DNA of 64,000 nucleotides from Closterium sp. NIES-65 (Eukaryota; Streptophyta; Zygnematophyceae; Desmidiales; Closteriaceae). Position 1 is the stretch's first letter, and each line of letters begins with the position of its first letter. Positions 32,078 to 43,239 of this stretch are shown here, in pieces. The notes under the pieces are model-generated. The model did not search any database. It worked only from the letters and a program-made list of their open reading frames with translations, and was not told where the DNA came from. Location: positions 444,001-508,000 of the forward strand of contig CANXME010000298.1 of NCBI GenBank assembly GCA_948144175.1. Reading direction: 5' to 3'. Made by a program: the position numbers and the translations under genes.

Positions 32078-32501
32078 TGTTGGGCTGAACGCCCTAGGAT
32101 CTTTGGTAGAGTTAAAGTCTGAGTAAACGATGTAGTAGCGGAAGCGTTTTGAATAAAGTCCTTGAACCACCTTGTGCTAGTATGTGAGGGCAAAGTAAGT
32201 TCATTAAAGCAAAGAGGTACAAGAATATATATATATGAATACAAAGAATATGAAGAGACATAATTGTAACTACTTTACTGTTGCGGTTCGATACAGTGCG
32301 ACTTGGGCAACTGCTCAATGTCGAGTTAGTTGTGTGTCCTTGCTGTCGCGCTGCATTTGTCGGGTCAAAGGTCGCTGACCTTTGACTTTCGCGTAACCTC
32401 CAGCGGTTACATCAACCTCCGAGGGTTGACTCGCTGGTGCTTCGATTTGCGCTGCTTCGCTTGTGTCTTGGAGTTTCGACACGACAGAGGCGCTTAAGGC
32501 T
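32078..32501 (-). repeat. 5' LTR of Copia D
   Basis: Ends (plus-strand left side) TGTTGGGCTGAACGCC next to the primer site. Extends right to at least 32430 by similarity to the inverted copy at 33225-33568; the outer boundary is obscured by the DNA element starting at 32502. Contains an AT-rich (TATATATATA) stretch near 32227. Confidence 0.7.
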
Positions 32502-33211
32502 TACCGTAATCTCCCGGATAGTAGACCCTAGGGTCTTGTGTAAAATTCATAAAAAAATAGGGGGGGGTCTTGTCAACGGCACAAGATTGTTTAGTACCCG
32601 GGTCTTATTAAATTGATATGATTTTTAAAGGTGTAATCGAGTGCCTCATTGATGAGGATGCTTGACATTTTTTCCCGTGTTGTTTGGGCCGCACATGTGT
32701 GCGACTTCTGCGATGTAGCCATATCACACAGGGGAATCAGCTTGTGGCCTTCTCATTGGCCGAAATCGCACGTTACCACATTCCAGCATTGAGATTCGCT
32801 TTGTGGCTCGTCAGCGTGCCATCCCACCTCGACACCCTGACACATGCACGGCTCGAGCGCAGGGGCTGCACGATGGCCCGTGCAGCAACCCCTACTGTTC
32901 AACGGGAGGCACGTCAATCCTTTCACCCATCACAATCCTTCTCCTCCGCCTGTTTCTTCATCCACGCACGAAACTGATTTCTGCTCGGCAGAGTAGGTTG
33001 CATTGGTTTCAAGCTTTTCTTGCTAGTGAAGCACTTGAAAAGACATCTTATTTCCATTATAAACTAGTGACAACCATGAAGGGGGTCTAGTAATGTTTAC
33101 CCCTCTAGGGGGGGGTATAGTGAAAACCTGCCAAAATAAAAGACCCACCCCCGTAATACAGACCCAGGGGTCTTGTATTCCGGGGGGTCTATTATCCGGG
33201 AGCTTACGGTA
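32502..33211. mobile_element. Terminal-inverted-repeat DNA element (non-autonomous)
   Basis: About 710 bp with 27-bp terminal inverted repeats matching at 25 positions: TACCGTAATCTCCCGGAT.. at 32502 and its complement ending ..GAGCTTACGGTA at 33211. Further G-rich tracts (GGGGGGGTCTTG, GGGGGGTCTA) lie just inside. No transposase frame is recognisable. If the terminal TA is the duplicated target, a Tc1/mariner-type TA insertion would fit; other superfamilies are possible. It sits exactly between two oppositely oriented LTR copies. Confidence 0.65.
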
Positions 33212-33213
33212 TT

Positions 33214-33568
33214 TGTTCCCAACATAAGTAACTGCTGGAGGTTACGCGAAAGTCAAAGGTCAGCGACCTTTGCCCTGACAAGTACAGCGCGACACCAAGG
33301 ACACACAACTGACTCGCTACAGAGCAGTTGCCCGAGTCGTCACTGTATCGAACCGCAACAGCAACAGTAAAGTAGTTATAACTGTATCTCTTCGTATTCC
33401 TTGTACTCCCATATAATCTTGTATCTCCTTGCTTTAATCAATCTACTTTGCCCTCACATACTAGCACAAGGTGGTTCACAATACTTTATTAAAATGCTTC
33501 CGCTATTACATCAGTCCTACCCAGAGTTCATCCCTGTTAAGATCCTAAGGGCTTTTCTCAGCCCAACA
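33214..33568 (+). repeat. Inverted second copy of the D-family LTR
   Basis: From about 33228 to CAGCCCAACA at 33568 it is similar to the reverse complement of 32078-32430 (shared ..GGAGGTTACGCGAAAGTCAA, CTAGCACAAGGTGGTTCA). No TSD (GTATT versus CTTGT). Ends 9 bp beyond the stop codon of the gene at 33578, antisense to it. Confidence 0.75.
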
Positions 33569-33577
33569 CTTGTCATG

Positions 33578-36500
33578 TCAAACCAGGCCAAAGTCCGGAA
33601 AAGCTTCGCACGAGTGAAACTGCCTCACACGCACCACTTTGTTGAACGACACCTGCTTTTTCAGTCTGCCTCTCCCTCCCAACCCACCCCCACTCCCGCT
33701 CTCACCCCCAAGCGATAAACACGATTTCACACGGCTCTTGGGAGGAAAGGGGCTCTCTGTTCCTGCTGAACCATGCCCATCCGCACCCCCTTCCTGCGTC
33801 CTTCCAGCTCTCCCTCCCGCCTCACCACCAAGCATTGCATCTGCTCCTAGCAGTTCATCCGGGCTTCCGGTTTGTGTGCCTTGCAGGGGAATGCAGCCTT
33901 CACTGTGCGACCTCGTGAAGTGCCGCATATCTTGGTCGATTTTTATGTGTTGCGACGCCCCAACATGCGACCTTGTGAAATGCCGTGAGTCTTGGTCGAT
34001 TCTTATGTGTTGAGAATGAGACGCCTCAACACGCGACCTTGTCAGGTGCCGTGAGTCCTGATCAATGCTTATCAACCGCTGTGGATCTTGGTCCATCCCT
34101 GTAAACCGCTGTGCATCTTGGTGCATCCCTGTCAACTGTGGTTGTGCATCTTGCTCCACTCTCGGACTGCCTGGGATGAAGAGAGGTCGGAACACCGACG
34201 AGTGGGCCCGGGGCACAAGTCCCTCTCTTCGCCCACCACCACCCCTGCCAACCCCCTCTCCCCCCCTCCCATTTCCATGCAAATCCCTTCGCCCCCCACC
34301 ACCAATGTCAACCCCCTCTCTTCCGCTCTCGTTTCCACGCAGATCCCGAATTTTTTCGTCCTGAGGCTGCCCCGAAATTTCGGAATCCAAGGAAAGAAAG
34401 TTGAAGCCGCCCCTCGTTCCCCTGCCAAATCCATCCCTCAGGGTTGGGCTCTGTAGCAGCACTACCTCCCCCTCTTCCCCCAACCTCTCCCATCCTGGAT
34501 TGTCAGCAGGATAAGAGGCTCCGATGGAGGAAGAGGGGGAGATTCTGGGGGAACGCGTGCAGAAGAGGGTTGGGCTCTGTAGCAGCATTACCTCCCCCTC
34601 TCCCCCCAGCCTCTCCCCTCCAGGATTGTCAGCAGGATAAGAGGCTCCGATGGAGGAAGAGGGGGAAAGTCTTGGGGAACGGGTGGGAAAGCGGGGGGGC
34701 TTGGATGGGGAGATGGGGGGGAGACTGGCGGAAGGGTCAGGGGGGATGAGGCAGGGGAAGGTGGGGGAATGGCAGGGGGAGGCGGGGGTATGGGGGGAGG
34801 CGAGGGAAGAGGCGGAAGGGTCTGGTTGAGTCTGGGGTGTGGTAAGGGGTGGGGGGCGGGGGGGGGGAAATGGTTGGGGAGGGCCTGTGTTGGCGGAATG
34901 GGGGGGGGGAAGGGGAAGGCAGAGGCGCATGGGGGGAGGTCGGAGGGACTAGGGTGGGTGGGGAAAGGGTGAGGGAAGGGGAGCGGGAAGGGGAGCGGGA
35001 AAGGGAAGGGGAAGGGGATGTGGCAAGAGTTTGGCCTGGTGCGCAGCTGCGTACGCTCCCAGGGGCGGATTTGGAACGAGTAATGGCGGAAAGGTGAGTG
35101 GCGGAAGGGGAAGTGGGGGAAGGGAGAGTGGGGGTAGGGGGAGTGGCGGAAGGGGAAGCAGCTTGTTCTGCTGTAGGCCGAGATCTGCGGGGCTTGAAAG
35201 CCAACCTCGCATCATACCTGCAGGAACCTGCCTCAAGCGAACTCGCCTCAAACGCTTCGAAAGTCTGTAAATCTCGTTCGGTCATGGAGCCTGCTCTGCG
35301 GGCGGTGCGATGATTGCTAGAGCTTGCTTCTAAGCTCCCTAACGCATCGAATGCTTTGGAATCGCGTTCTATCACAGAGCCAGCTCTGCGGGTGGTGCGA
35401 TTATTGCCACTCATAGCAGTGCGCTCAGTGCGATTGTTGGTAAAGCTGGTCTCTAAGCCCTCTATTGCCTCGAACGTCCCGGAATCGCGTTCGGTGACGG
35501 AGCCTGCTCTACGGGCAGTGAGGTGATGATTGCCACTCGGCGCAGCAGTGCGATGATGATTGCTCCACTTTGGACTAACAGTGCGCTCGGCGCGCTCAGT
35601 GCGATGATGGTCGCTAACGCTTGCGTCGAAACTCCCTAACACATCAAACACATTGGAAGCACGCTCTGTCACGGAGCATGCTCTACGGGCGGTGCGGAGA
35701 TTGCCACTCACATTAACAGTGCGCTCGGAGCGATGATGATTGCTAACGCTTGCTTCGAAAGCCTCTAACGATTTGAAGGCCTGGAAATCGCGCTCCGACA
35801 CTGACGCGGATCTACGGGCGGCGCGATGTTGGCTGTTATGATTACTGTAATGATGACTGCGCGAAGGCGGCGCAGCAGGAGAGGCGCGAGGAGAGGAGGA
35901 GAGGAGAAGTCGGTCCAATCTAGGCGACGAGGCAACACGACGGGTCAGCCCAGGGCGGGGGGAGGGCGCATGACGAGGGGACGGCGACGCGGGCGGATGC
36001 GGGGTATGCGGCGGATGGGGGGAATGAGGCGGATGGGGGGAATGGGGCGGATGGGGGGAATGGGGCGGATGGGGGGAATGGTGAGTGTGGTTAGAATGGG
36101 GAGGATGACGCGGAGAAGAGTGTTGCTGCTGCTGATGCAGCTGAGGCACTTCGATAGAGACGCGCGGCGGACGGCGAGGAGACGGCGCGGCGGCGGCGGA
36201 AAGCTGATTCGAGGCGGAAGAACCGCTGGCGGCGCCGGGGGAAAGGGGGGAAGGCTTATGGCGCGCGGCCAGCGAGGCGGCTGCTGCTGCTGCTGCCGTT
36301 GCTGCTTTGCCAGAAATGTTACTGCCGATGCCACCACCCTCGTTACGACCACCATCACCAGAGCTGCCTTTGCTGTTGCTTCTGCAGCTGCTCCCGCTAC
36401 TGCCGCCACCGCCCTCGCTGCTACTATTACTGCCATCGCCAACGCGGCTCGTCTCGCGAGGAGATCTCTCGTCCGAGTGCGACCGCGCGCGGCCGGCGCG

Positions 36501-37559
36501 CGTGGCGCGGAAGAGGTCGGCGGAAGGTCCGCCGCGCGCAGGCGGCGGAACACCGCCTGTGGCCGTCACGGAAGCAGCTGCGGCGCGGTCTGGGGCAAGT
36601 ACCTTGGGCGCCGCGGTCGCCGCCGCGGCGTTTTTCCCTCCGTGGTGGCTGAAGCGCAAGAGCGGGAAGCATCCGCCGCTCACGTCCCCGCAGCGACTGC
36701 CGTCGTCAGACGAGTAACCGCCAGCGGCACTGCTTTCCGCGGAGGCGGCGCTCGTTCCCGCGACTGACTCCCCATTACATGCGCCGTCTTCGCCGCCTGA
36801 GATCCTGCTTGCGCCTTCCTTGCGGCCTGCGCTTGCACTTTCTTTGTCGCTAGCGCTTTCCTTGTTGCTTGCGCTTTCCGAGACGCGTCCGCGGATCGCA
36901 GGCTCCGCAGCGGAAGCCTCCAGCGCTTCGTCGCCCCACTCCGCGTCCATCTCGAGCGACGACGCGGCTTTCCGCCGAACGGCTTCCGCGTTCGGGCTGC
37001 GCACGGCGGCGGAGGCGGCCAGCACCGCCGCAAAACCGGCGGCTCCGCGGGGGGAATCTTCCCGAACCACGAGACTAGGCACCGCCAGTCCGCGCGCCGT
37101 CCGCGGAACCATGTCCCCCGCGGCGGCGTGCGTGCTGCGCTGTGCGGCTTCGGAAAGCAGTGGCGGAAGCCAGGGGGACGCCGTCGTGCCGATCTGCGCC
37201 GCTGACGACGGCGTCGTGCTCATGGTTCCGCTCTCAACGCCGCATTCGGCGATGCGCGGATGTGACGGCGCCGCGCCACTGGTGGTAGATCGACGGGTAA
37301 TATCGCCGCTGCTTCTGTCGGTGTGGGGACGGGGTGGAGTCGGCGAGTTCATCGCGCCGCCGCCCTCGCCGATGCTGGAACCAGAAAACTCGTGGTGGGG
37401 TATGGTATCACCCGCGGAACAAGATTGGCTCCGAGTCGCATTATTGCGTCTCGGAGTCATGACGATTATATCACTTGTACTTTTTGCAGTTGGAGAAGAA
37501 TTAGTACCGTGATCACAAGCGTTGACGTCACCCACCGCTGGAACCATAGCGCTGATCAT
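33578..37559 (-). CDS. Candidate host gene: long disordered protein with RRxxS-type repeats and KQVSF motif
   Basis: Two long minus-strand frames, 34737-37559 (940 codons) and 33578-34930 (450 codons), overlap in different frames. G10 tracts near 34858 and 34900 make an indel, or a small intron, a likely join. No known domain recognised. Composition is Ser/Ala/Pro/His-rich. Residues about 490-525 are H-P-P-H-S-P repeats. About 575-770 holds five repeats of the form RR(A/S)xS(V/M)xER followed by F..(L/F)...(A/T)S. The second frame has a 42-residue tandem duplication (34441-34692) and three DQDxRH(L/F)TRS repeats. The C-terminus contains KKQVSFNKVVRVRQF, matching the PP1-docking pattern [RK]xVxF. 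Coding status is supported by length and repeat periodicity; function is unknown. Confidence 0.55.
34441..34692 (-). repeat. 126-bp in-frame tandem duplication within the host gene
   Basis: The unit starting GGGTTGGGCTCTGTAGCAGC at 34441 recurs at 34567, exactly 126 bp (42 codons) away with a few substitutions. In the minus-strand frame it repeats a Ser-rich SPSSSIGASYPADNPG segment. Length divisible by three supports selection on the reading frame. Confidence 0.8.
35260..35830 (-). repeat. Five diverged RRxxS-type coding repeats
   Basis: Minus-strand segments centred near 35800, 35690, 35500, 35375 and 35275 each encode RR(S/A)xS(V/M)xER(D/A) then an amphipathic F-x2-(L/F/I) segment ending in Ala/Thr-Ser. 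Spacing is irregular because of intervening His/Arg-rich stretches (NHHRTER). Degenerate at the DNA level but conserved at the same codon positions. Confidence 0.7.
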
Positions 37560-38846
37560 CTTCTCGTCGAGTGCTATGATCCCTCGTAATAGTATCTCCC
37601 ACCGGAGGCGCCGCCGCTGCTAGAAGAAGTAGGGAGTGTCTCCGAGGCGCGCGGCGCGTGTCACAGGCCGCGCGTGCGGCGAAGCGTGATGACGCGTGAG
37701 CTGGGCCCACGTCGAAATCCTTCAGTCACCTCGACGCGGCGTGACGATGGGCGAGAGAAACAGCGAAGTGCTCAGGTGTCCCAGCTCGGCGGCATTGCGC
37801 GAAAAAAAAGAGCTGAGCCTTGCTTATTTGCCACTGGCTGCGGCAGTTGGCTGGGTAAGGTGCAATCGGCGTGGTTCAGTTCGCAGATATCTCAATGAGC
37901 GGAATGCCGCAGAAGCAACGTGCTGTATATAGTCGACTATGAAGATAACAGGGTGGAATACTCTCGCGCGGGCTCGCTATTCGCGGAGGATGACGCCGGT
38001 AGCAGGAGGGATTTTTCTCGCGCCAGGGGGGTATTTTCGCGCGCCATAGGAGGATATTCTCGCAGCAACTGCACGATCGCCTCAGCTCGCCGCCGATAGA
38101 CATGTCGATCGCCGTAGTGAGAGTCATGGTGGGTGGACGGGATTGGCCGGTTGCGATTTTCACGCTGGTCGTGGTAGCCGTTTCGTACGGGACACAGGCT
38201 GCGAGACAAGCGTGACGCCCGTAATTCTTGAGGGGGCGGTAGACTGGACTAGGAAGAATGAGAGGGTACAGAAAGGGCTGACGGAACTTAGTCACACAAG
38301 CTTGTGAGAGGGGGATACTATATGGGCAGTCACAATTAAGCCCGGTTTATTACGTTTGGTCAGAGGGGTATCACGAACAGTCACAGTGCAGTAGATTTCT
38401 ATCGCGGGTGATCACAGTGCTATCGCGGATGGTCACACCTCGCCCCGAAAAGCTATCACGTTTGGTCAGTGTGATTTGGGGCTGAAGGAAACGATTCAAC
38501 GGGCTAGGAGGTGTGTTTGGGTTTGCCTCCCACGGCCAAGTTATTCGCAAACCAAACACCCCCCCAAATCAAGCCTCATCAAAGTTTTGTCAGCCACAGT
38601 GCTGAAACCAACCACCACCATCTCTTCCAACCCAGGCTGCTCGACCCCACCTTCTTCCACTCCTACCCATCTCTTTGCCTTGCGAATCACTGCACAAGCA
38701 TGGCTTGATTCCTTCCACGAAGGACTGGGTAGCAAAGAAGATTCTGCCTGATATGTTACACATGCGTATGTTAAGGCGGTAAAAGCTAGCTTTCAGAGAA
38801 GGAATTGGGGGTCAGCTGGTTCGTCACGTCAAGGCGTGAAGATAAG
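37560..38846. other. Non-TE spacer upstream of the host gene
   Basis: GC-rich up to about 38200, falling to mixed composition. 37560-37760 would hold the gene's 5' UTR/promoter on the minus strand, but no clear TATA or Inr was identified. 38330-38480 repeats ATCACG/GTCACA words. Small frames exist but none is recognisable. No RNA gene seen. Confidence 0.4.
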
Positions 38847-39000
38847 GAGGTGTCCGAAGTGAAAAGTCGATGGATGTCGGCGAATGTCGGCGGATGTCGG
38901 CGAATCGTGACGGTCGAAATCTCCGATCCGAGGGCTGATATGAATCGACATCCCCAAACGGATGTCCGCGGATGTCGACGTTTCACTTCGGACACTCCCT
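38847..39000. mobile_element. Small inverted-repeat (MITE-like) element
   Basis: About 154 bp bounded by a perfect 15-bp inverted repeat GTGTCCGAAGTGAAA (38850-38864) and its complement (38981-38995). The interior has tandem GATGTCGGCG/A units (38872-38905) and inverted GGATGTC words. No convincing TSD. Too small to code for a transposase. Confidence 0.5.
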
Positions 39001-40615
39001 AAGACAGAAGTTGAAGGAGGGGTCAGTTTGTGTTGCGCGGATGCAACAGACCGACGAACCGATGAACTCATTCAATGGCAGCGAAGTGGCTATTGTGTAC
39101 TGTACTGCAAGATGGCTCGTCGATTCGAGCGAAAGTTCGGTATGACGAGCGACGAAATCGACCGCTGCAGCAAAAAGCACGACCTCAACTGGATTTGAAA
39201 CTGGGCTGTACAGTACAAACACAAGAACGGCCAATATCATAATTACTCAAAGTATTCCCGAGTAGATTCTCAGGTGTAATCACCAACAGAAACACAGTTC
39301 TGCGATATAGTAGTAGGTGTTTCTTGTTATTTTCTAAATACAGTCACGACAGAAAATGCAACACCTGAAAAAAATCTGTAGCGAACCTACATGAATTTCG
39401 AGACAGATCAACCTGAACTACGGGAACCCGCCCACTTCAGGAAAAATATATTGCACCCTCTTGACAAAAAAAAAACCCAATCGAGAAGGGATGCGACTCG
39501 GGAGGCATCAACCCAAAAAACAATGCCGTTTACCGTCTTTAGGGTTGATCCCTCCCACAAATGCCTCCAGATTCTATAGGGGTTTAGTTTTTCTGCCCAG
39601 TCGTAAATTTACGTACTTTAGTTTAACAAATCCAAGTCATGAGGGTAAACTAGATAGTTCTCTTTTTGTCACAACCCAAACATTTCGACCAGCGTAAACA
39701 GAGTGACTAGAAAGCGACGACCAATCAACGTCGAGAAAGTCCAGGCTGATTACACCTGAGAGCCCGCTACAAGCTGAACACCTGAGCGATACAAGCTGCT
39801 CCCGTCCCGTCCCGAACGAACCAAACGACCTGATGCCTTCTTTGACACCAGAAACAACTGCTGCATGCCATCATTTGGTTTGTTGTACTTGAATCACTAC
39901 AAAACAGTAGTTCGGAACTGTGGAGCTGTCAAATGGTCTGGGGACAAAACTTTCAACGAACCGAACCTCCACTTCGCCCTTCCAACCAAGTTCAAGCTTT
40001 CCAAGCCTCGAATACACCCTGTTTCGCGCTAGCAGAGCATCTGGTTGCAGAACATGCGCTGGTTGTAGAGCGTCACCACGTTTGAAATGGTCTTATCACC
40101 GACGGTACAAGCACATTCACAAGAAAGCGGTTAGCTAGGATGCTGCATGGTAAAAAACATTAACCAAGCGTTGCAAAGCGGTTGAAAAGGGTATACAGCG
40201 ATAAAGAAAAATTTTGCCCCCAGTACCACTCCGTCAGCTGGTGCGGCTTTGCCCGCAGGTTTCAGCCATACGGTTTATGGCACCTGACCGCACTGTAGCA
40301 GCGAATCGCGCAAGGTGAGAGGGTCGAGAAACAGGGTGTACACTGCATTTGGGCCGCAGCCCAGCCGAGTGCTTCGATATAGATTGTCACCAGTTATATT
40401 CACAATTTCTTTGGAGGTTCGGTACATACGCATATTATATCTACATGTACCAATGAAGCACCACCAAAATGTAAAAGGGCATTTAAAACGAGTATAATGC
40501 AACAAATCAAAAGTGGTTCACATACATAGGAGGCTGACTAAATTGATTTTTTTTTTTCAAAATAATGTGTTGAAGTATAAAGGAAATACACTTGCATTCC
40601 CATAGGTGGAGCAGT
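39001..40615. other. Non-TE spacer, no gene recognised
   Basis: AT-richer than the flanks, with homopolymer A and T tracts (39463-39475, 40547-40558). A 78-codon frame reaching 39198 from inside the small inverted-repeat element shows no recognisable motif. No repeats, RNA genes or element remnants were found by eye. Confidence 0.35.
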
Positions 40616-40736
40616 TGAGAAGAAACGAGAAGGATTGACTAACTGAAAGTGGGGTACAAATACAACCCTAGAAAGCTGTACCCCATATGTGCTACCCCAC
40701 TAAAGCCTACAACAGCTATGTCATACAAATCTGACA
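40616..40736 (-). repeat. Solo short LTR with TSD
   Basis: 121 bp, TGAGAAGAAACG...CTGACA, flanked by perfect TSD GCAGT (40611-40615, 40737-40741). Its minus strand carries the common core (AGTGGGGTAG, ATATGGGGTACA, CTAGGGTT). No internal domain, hence LTR-LTR recombination. Distinct in sequence from N1, F, G and H LTRs. Confidence 0.92.
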
Positions 40737-40903
40737 GCAGTATCGCACCAGTCCCTACCGAAGCAGCAACAACCGCAATATCGGATAAGCCCGTATCAAA
40801 GGCAGAGAAGTCAACAGTCGCAAGAGTCAACTATCGCGACTCTTGACCATCTCGACCGACGTTCGACTTACCATCGAGGAATAACAACAGGCGTAATCGT
40901 ATG

Positions 40904-41030
40904 CGATGAGAAACGAGAATGATTAAACTACGAAACAGTTGGGTACAAGTACTAACCCTAATTGGGTTTTACCCCTTATAGGCTACCCCACTACAACCTA
41001 CACAAATCTATAAGCTACAATGTTCTCACA
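40904..41030 (-). repeat. 3' LTR of F
   Basis: 127 bp; one terminus reads CG instead of TG. Carries AACCCTAATT and CTACCCCACT of the shared core. Polypurine tract (minus strand TATGGGGGTG) lies at 41031-41040. Confidence 0.9.
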
Positions 41031-41229
41031 CACCCCCATAGGCAAAGTGGGGGAGAACAAGTGGTCACAAGACCAGTCAAGCAAAGCAAAGCAAGCTCAT
41101 GGTGGATCACAAAATCACCACACAGTCCGAGCACAAGAGTAAGGTCACAAGGCCAGTTCACATGCAAGATCATATATATAAAGGTAAACAAGCAACTGCA
41201 GTTATAGAAAGAGTACAGTACAAACATGA

Positions 41230-43233
41230 TCAAGAAGTGAGCAAGTGAGGGTAGGTAGGCACAAGACCTAGCAAAATACAAAAGCGCTGATGATCACAAG
41301 GCGGAAGTGCCTTGGTGAAAACATCAGCAGTGTTGGCCTCAGAGGCCACGTAAGTGAGACAGAGCTCACCACGCTGCTGCAGCTCACAAGCCAGGAAGTA
41401 GCGGAGAGCAATGTGCTTCGTTCTGTGCTCCAGTCTGTGCTCCCGACACAAGGCCAACATGGCCTTGTTGTCTACGTACAGAACTGGAGGAGAACGAGGC
41501 TGCTCTCTTAGGTCAGTCAGCAGGTAGGTGAGCCAGCGAAGCTCCTGTACAGCCATGGCCTCTACGTAGATCTCAGCCTCACAGCTAGAGCTGAGAACAG
41601 AAGAAGAGCGGGTAGACCGCCACGAAACAGAGCCGGAGCCAAGGATGAAGGTGTAACCCTGTGACGACCGCTGTAAAGCCTGGTCGTCAACCCAAGAAGC
41701 GTCTGCGTGACCTGTGAGGACCACTCGACGTCGCCCTCTAAGCACTAGCCCCATGCTCGACGTACTGCACACATAGCGCAACACCCTCTTTGCTGCAGCC
41801 ATGTGCTCTGGTCGGTGTCTCCCAGGAGCAACATAGCGTGTCAAGATGCTAAGAGGGTATGCAAGGTCAGGTTGTGTGCAGGTCATCTGGTACGTGAGGC
41901 AGCCAACACGCTCTAGGTACGGGCCACTCAACTCTACGGACTCATCCGAAGGCAGAGCTGAGAGCGAGTGGCGAGTAGACAGAGGAGTGGCTTGAGGCAA
42001 GGAGTACGAGAAGCTGAAGTGCTGAAGGACCTGCTACACCATGTGTGACTGAGTCAGGCTAATGGTGCGCTGTGCTCTGTGTTGGGTGATCTACAAGCCA
42101 AGGTAGCTGCGCAGTTCACCCAGGTCTGTACACGTGTGTCTCTTCCGCAGCTCGGACTTCACGTGGGCGAGTCCAGGAGAATCAGCTCTAGCAAAGACCA
42201 AGTCGTCGACGTACACGAGGATGTAGAACGGCGGCAAAGAGGTGTCGGTGCGCAGAAACAGCGACGGGTCGGTAGTAGAAGGAGCAAACCCAAGAGCCGC
42301 AAGTGTAGTCCTCAGTGTGTCGTGCCACTCACGGGGCGCCTGGCGGAGACCGTAGACTAGCCGCCGGAGGCTCCACTTGGTACCAGGAGGAAACGACCCA
42401 GTGAAGGCAGGAGGGGGAAGCAGCCAGATCTCCTCGTGCAGGCTGCCGTGCAAGAAAGCTATAATGAAGTTAAGAGAGTGAAGCTCGAAGTCGCGCTGAG
42501 CGGCTATGCGCAGAATCACCCGAAGAGTAGTCATCTTCGGGGTGGGAGAGAAGGTCTGAAAGTAGTCAACTCCCTACCGCTGACTGAAGCCTCGAGCCAC
42601 GTAACGCGCTTTGAAGACACGCGGAGAACTTGGCGGCCGCTTCATCCTCAAAATCCACATGCCACTGAGAGGAGTAGGGACCCTTGATCGCCTCAGCGTA
42701 CGATCGACGAGTCGGAATATCTGGTGCATCCGGGTCTCCCTCAGGGGCAATCAGCGTGGACACGAGATGGGGCAAAGCAGCCGCAATGCACTGGAACTCC
42801 TCCTGCGTGTCCTCAAGGATGTCCATGCTAAGAGCACACTCACCCCCGACGGACAGAGGACACACGGACTCAGACTCAGCAACGAGACTAGCAGCGTAGT
42901 CTAGACGACAGCGAGCAGCGAAGTCCACAAGCTCAGCAACTAGGGCAGACGCAGCAGTGGACTCAAAGGAAGGGTCAGTGACAAAAGTAGCAAGAAGGCG
43001 CGTGACCGAAGGACTAGCAGCACGAAGGGAGTCAGACTCCGGGTCAGCAAGAACAGGAAGAGAGGACTGTGGAGGAGACGGCAATGGGACACGCAGAGGA
43101 GTAGTGGAAGGACGCAGTGCCATCTGGTGTTTGCCGGGGACCGCAGGAGGACGCGGACGCGTAGTACGACCACTAGTGCGAGCAGCACGAACAGACGACG
43201 CATGACGAGATGCAGGCTCACGACGCTCAGCAA
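41230..43233 (-). pseudogene. F reverse transcriptase and RNase H
   Basis: RT: the first block (42566-43123) reaches SSQW, then jumps to H-V-D-F-E-D with loss of the SAMDTEM..GMW segment and a frame change. The second (42091-42534) has LRVILRIAAQRD, YGLRQAPREW and intact YVDDLVF. RNase H (41230-42000): HADASWVDD, SCEAEIYVEAMAVQEL, LYVDNKAMLALC, RTKHIALRYF, ending FTKALPPCDHQRF. The internal deletion and frameshifts make the copy inactive. Confidence 0.8.
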
Positions 43234-43239
43234 GACCTC

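Larger units (their letters stand above)
27037..32501 (-). mobile_element. Copia element D (3'-truncated, carries a Gypsy solo LTR)
   Basis: Minus-strand Copia: LTR 32078-32501, primer site TGGTATGAGAGCAGGTT at 32061-32077, gag 32012-30549, protease and linker, Gypsy solo LTR 29675-30067, integrase-RT, and RNase H broken at 27037. After subtracting the solo LTR and one TSD (398 bp), gag, protease, integrase and RT all lie in a single frame interrupted by stops at 31431, 30549, about 30405 and 27514. Relative of A, sharing its unusual C-G-Q-H-M protease context. Confidence 0.85.

Noticed and set aside
35826..36767. 313-codon plus-strand frame opposite the host gene
   Set aside because: Arg/Gly/Met-rich shadow of the longer minus-strand frame; the repeat periodicity (RRxxS, HPPHSP) makes sense only on the minus strand.
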